Below, piece by piece: positions 61,353 through 64,000 of a DNA stretch of 64,000 nt. The notes under the pieces are model-generated. The model saw only the letters and a program-made list of their open reading frames with translations. It was not told the DNA's origin and did no database searches. Location of the stretch: contig NZ_WASO01000015.1 of the NCBI RefSeq assembly GCF_009712605.1, forward strand, positions 372,001 to 436,000. The letters run 5' to 3'. The position numbers and the translations under genes were made by a program. This DNA comes from Paludibacter sp. GTDB taxonomy: Bacteria > Bacteroidota > Bacteroidia > Bacteroidales > Paludibacteraceae. The number at the start of each line of letters is the position of its first letter. Position 1 is the first letter of the stretch.

Positions 61353-62177
61353 TTATAGCTGATTTGAAATGCCGACCAGACGGAGCATGGTTTGGGTTTC
61401 GGGATTGAATACGATTAATCCGTCGAGGAAGAACTTTAAAGTGCCTCCATATTGATTTGAAAGCTGATATACAGTCGATTTTTTGATGTAATAGATGGCA
61501 TTTTTGGTTGAAAAGAAAATGATTTTCGATTGAGGATCATAAGCAAGTGATAAGATGTTATTGCCATTACCTACAGATGCTAACCCTTTTAATTCTCCAG
61601 AAATGGGGTTAAGAGAGAAGACTGCACAACCGGTGGCAAAAATCAGATCGTGATTGGCTTCTATAACAGCATTGAAAGGCGACGGGGACGAGAATAGCTT
61701 CATGTATTTCCCACCTTTGGCAACAACATACAGGCTATTTTTGGCAGGTAGGTTTTTGTCATAAATATAAAGCAAGCTGTCTCCTGCCGTTATGCCCATG
61801 TCCGAATTTGGAAGAGCGACTATTCTGGAATAGTGTCCGACACTGTCCATAAAACAAAGTCCCTTATCACGGACAACAATTACGAATCCCTCTTTGTTAA
61901 TGGAGAAAGCATCAATTTTTTGGTCGGACGAAGTTCCGAATGGAAGCAGACCTCCCCATCCTAATAAGTACATCTTTGAATTGGTAGACAGTAAAATATG
62001 CTTGCTGCGTGTTATGTCGAGACTACCAATGAATGAGTCATTAATATTTGCTTCTTTAACCATTGCCTTAGAGAGCAGCCCTTCAAATCGAAGCGTGTCA
62101 GTGATATTGGCTCCAGAGAGATTTTGTATCCCCGTCAGGCATATAATAAACAGTATGGATGAAACGATATTTTTCAT
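61353..62177 (-). CDS. Exported beta-propeller-like protein of unknown function
   Basis: 274 residues with a signal peptide (ends LSGA, about 23). The mature part is a series of four-strand units such as AFSINKEGFVIVVRDKGLCF, NAVIEANHDLIFATGCAVFS and NNILSLAYDPQSKIIFFSTK, which look like blades of a beta-propeller. It probably serves as a surface or periplasmic binding module. No known family. Confidence 0.78.
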   Translation of the reverse strand: MKNIVSSILFIICLTGIQNLSGANITDTLRFEGLLSKAMVKEANINDSFIGSLDITRSKHILLSTNSKMYLLGWGGLLPFGTSSDQKIDAFSINKEGFVIVVRDKGLCFMDSVGHYSRIVALPNSDMGITAGDSLLYIYDKNLPAKNSLYVVAKGGKYMKLFSSPSPFNAVIEANHDLIFATGCAVFSLNPISGELKGLASVGNGNNILSLAYDPQSKIIFFSTKNAIYYIKKSTVYQLSNQYGGTLKFFLDGLIVFNPETQTMLRLVGISNQL

Positions 62178-62214
62178 GATTGAAAGATATTAAGCAGAAA
62201 TATGTACCTGGGAA

Positions 62215-63285
62215 TTACTTTTTCGGCTTGGAAAATAATAAAGAAGGCGAAGTGTATGTTTCGTGCATATCTTTGACTTTTACTGCCTTGTCTATAGCTA
62301 ATTCTGAAAATACCTCACTAATTTCTCCAAAACGATTGTCGAGATATGCAATGCCTAATTTTTTGTAAGCAGACTGAGCTAAATCGGTCACGGCATCTTC
62401 CAATGTGGTGAGAACAGCTTTATTGATGATCACATTTACATTTAAATTTTGAAGATCAACATTGGTGAGCTTCCCGGCTACAAAATCATTTGCGGCGTTT
62501 TCAACAGACGAAATGCTGTATCTGGTAATATTAAGCATGAAAGCTCCGATTGCGGCAGGCAGTTTGCCATTTGGTAAATCGCTAATTTCAGAGTTGCGGC
62601 TCATTATTTTTTTGAATTCAAGCGTTTCTCCGATATCGACTCTTTCGCTCTGTGTTGCTTCAATACCCTTTTCAGGTATCATTTCCGCCATATAGTTATA
62701 ATCGTAACAAAGCTTTAACGATCGGGTTTTGCCATCCAGAGTTGTTATAGTTAAGTTGTTGTTAGTCGGAACACTGCCATTGGGTGTCGTTCCAGTCCCT
62801 TGGGTTGTGTTTCCAGATCCAGGAAAAGGCCGGGGACGGGATGTCGTATTATTGTTTGTCGTGTGATTGCTTGCAACCGGAGGTGTCGGTTTAACGGGTT
62901 TGTAAACAGGAATGTCGTGAGAGCGATCATTTGCAGCTCTTGCTTTTGCCAGATTGGATTTTACAGTGGTATTAAACGGATCATACCATTGCGCTTTTTT
63001 GAGCATCCGGATGGCTTTGCTGTAATCGCCGGAATTCATGAACCGGATTGCGCTCTCATTGTAGTTGCTGGCTTTTTCAAGTCTTCTGTAATAAGAGGCA
63101 GAATAAGAACTGGTAGTGTTTGTATTGTAAGATGATGAGGTATTGCCTCTGTCTATACGTACCCCTGTCATATGCTCAAGCTGGCCGATTGCGCTTTGAG
63201 CGTTTATTTGGTTGCCTGCCGATATAAATGTGCAAAGCAGCATCAGACAGAGAATTTTTATGCCGGTTTGAGATCTGGTTTTCAT
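62215..63285 (-). CDS. Exported TPR-containing protein of unknown function
   Basis: 356 residues, signal peptide (ends INAQ, about 30). A short helical repeat pair near 70-115 (YYRRLEKASNYNESAIRFMN, SGDYSKAIRMLKKAQWYDPF) is TPR-like, followed by a Thr/Asn/Pro/Gly-rich linker (about 130-185) and a C-terminal helical-mixed domain of about 170 residues. No catalytic motif. Part of the exported set; 37 bases before the propeller-like gene. Confidence 0.78.
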   Translation of the reverse strand: MKTRSQTGIKILCLMLLCTFISAGNQINAQSAIGQLEHMTGVRIDRGNTSSSYNTNTTSSYSASYYRRLEKASNYNESAIRFMNSGDYSKAIRMLKKAQWYDPFNTTVKSNLAKARAANDRSHDIPVYKPVKPTPPVASNHTTNNNTTSRPRPFPGSGNTTQGTGTTPNGSVPTNNNLTITTLDGKTRSLKLCYDYNYMAEMIPEKGIEATQSERVDIGETLEFKKIMSRNSEISDLPNGKLPAAIGAFMLNITRYSISSVENAANDFVAGKLTNVDLQNLNVNVIINKAVLTTLEDAVTDLAQSAYKKLGIAYLDNRFGEISEVFSELAIDKAVKVKDMHETYTSPSLLFSKPKK

Positions 63286-63331
63286 GATCTTGTAAAATTA
63301 AAGGTGCTTTTGATAAAAGTGAGTCGTAAAA

Positions 63332-63730
63332 TTACAGTTCATTCAGTATTTCAGCTCTTTTGCTTTGATATTCAATATCGGTGATAAGTTTCTTGTTTTT
63401 AAGATCTTCCAGTTGAGCAAGCCGTGATTCTATATCGCCGTTTTGTTGCGTCGTTGTTTTGTCTGCCATATCTTCGTTATTTATATCTACGTCCATTACC
63501 GATAGCCCTTTGTTGCTAAAGAAGTTTACCAGTGAAAAAGTAGTAATGCCTAGTGCAAACAAGATGAAAATAATAAAGAACAGAGTAATCACAGGGCCTC
63601 CGTCGTCGAAACCTGATTCCTGACTGACCGTGACAAAGAAAACAATGCCAAAAATGGTGAAACAAAGTCCGGCGATTGCACCCATCAGGGAAGATGCTTT
63701 GCTTGGCTTTACTTTAGTGTTAAGCTTCAT
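63332..63730 (-). CDS. Membrane protein with C-terminal SHOCT domain
   Basis: 132 residues, two TM helices (about 17-36, 48-70), then a polar linker and a SHOCT-type helical pair at the end (IESRLAQLEDLKNKKLITDI, EYQSKRAEILNEL). SHOCT is a short oligomerisation motif. Role in the set is unknown; it could scaffold the complex at the inner membrane. Confidence 0.85.
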   Translation of the reverse strand: MKLNTKVKPSKASSLMGAIAGLCFTIFGIVFFVTVSQESGFDDGGPVITLFFIIFILFALGITTFSLVNFFSNKGLSVMDVDINNEDMADKTTTQQNGDIESRLAQLEDLKNKKLITDIEYQSKRAEILNEL

Positions 63731-63779
63731 TGTGTTGTAATTTGAAGTGGAAAGAGAGTTTTCCGGCAGGGAAACCCAT

Positions 63780-64000
63780 TTAATAGAAGCAGATGTGCAG
63801 TCCTATTTGTTTGAGCCAATAAAACTGATCTCCGCCGTAGAGGTTGTATACGGGACGTACCCCGATAGAAATTGCGATGGGAGCTAACGTGCATTGCAAC
63901 CCGAACGTGCCGTCAAGTCCGGCAAAAGTATTGTCGTGTTTGGCATTGTCATTCCAATGGGCTTTCTTCCACGATCCCACATGGCCACCAAAGCCGAGAT
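63780..64000 (-). CDS. C-terminal part of an outer-membrane beta-barrel-like protein, cut by window edge
   Basis: The frame is open from base 63999 downward through the GTG at 63980; only the last 72 residues are in the window. Alternating polar/hydrophobic strands with many Gly and aromatic residues (AGLDGTFGLQCTLAPIAISI, YNLYGGDQFYWLKQIGLHIC) and a final aromatic FY are typical of outer-membrane barrels recognised by BAM. First gene, as far as visible, of the exported set; 49 bases before the SHOCT gene. Confidence 0.72.
   Translation of the reverse strand, partial: LGFGGHVGSWKKAHWNDNAKHDNTFAGLDGTFGLQCTLAPIAISIGVRPVYNLYGGDQFYWLKQIGLHICFY

Overview
The window reads as a chromosome segment of a Bacteroidales bacterium, probably an anaerobe near Paludibacter/Dysgonomonas. 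The order is fairly well supported and the genus is a guess. The signs are: Bacteroidetes-type promoters (TTTG or TTG, about 19-22 bases, then TAnnTTTG) upstream of several genes; A-rich starts without clear Shine-Dalgarno sites; a Bat aerotolerance operon; PPi-dependent phosphofructokinase and pyruvate phosphate dikinase; ferredoxin-linked 2-oxoacid oxidoreductase; an ExbB-ExbD-ExbD-TonB cluster; and many small secreted proteins of Bacteroidetes type. Most of the window is core metabolism and cell envelope. I see no phage, transposase, CRISPR array or rRNA.

Layout. 1-3.9 kb (+): 3' part of pfp (its start lies off the left edge), folK, mscL, a small lipoprotein and a Lys/Ala-rich exported protein. 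3.9-12.7 kb (-): uvrA, a DUF3147 membrane protein, an unusual fusion ending in a DUF523/TudS-like desulfidase domain, a stand-alone AICAR formyltransferase, a DUF2750 protein, the bifunctional NAD(P)H-hydrate repair enzyme and a DUF4831 protein. 13.0-13.7 kb (+): a small-protein/GNAT pair. 13.8-22.1 kb (+): a heavy-metal (probably copper) efflux locus with a Cys/His-rich protein, a periplasmic HMA protein, a CusA-like pump, a TolC-like channel, a CusB-like adaptor and a metal-binding lipoprotein. Its spacers hold several families of short repeats.

22.3-23.5 kb (-): L-serine ammonia-lyase. 23.8-26.9 kb (+): oxidative pentose-phosphate operon gnd-zwf-pgl. 26.9-28.2 kb (+): a hemerythrin-like protein overlapping a LuxR-type regulator. 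28.2-29.2 kb: an AT-rich gap with a strong promoter, an embedded palindrome and a leader terminator, then a small exported protein. 29.3-33.3 kb (-): enolase-superfamily epimerase and ppdK. 34-42.4 kb (-): LD-carboxypeptidase, HflX, TonB, two ExbD, ExbB, a TPR protein, a PstS-like lipoprotein and a small membrane protein. 42.6-45.3 kb (-): four-subunit 2-oxoacid:ferredoxin oxidoreductase. Then come tRNA-Ser(UGA) (-), and rnpA-yidD (+).

47.1-55.6 kb (+): the complete moxR-DUF58-batABCDE-type operon. 55.7-56.1 kb (-): DoxX. 56.4-58.3 kb (+): glutamine-dependent NAD synthetase. 58.3-64 kb (-): seven closely spaced genes for exported or membrane proteins with little recognisable function. One is a DUF2330 protein, one is broken by a one-base shift in an A8 tract, and the first runs off the right edge. 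This set, the DUF523 fusion and the 28.7 kb leader are the least explained parts of the window.
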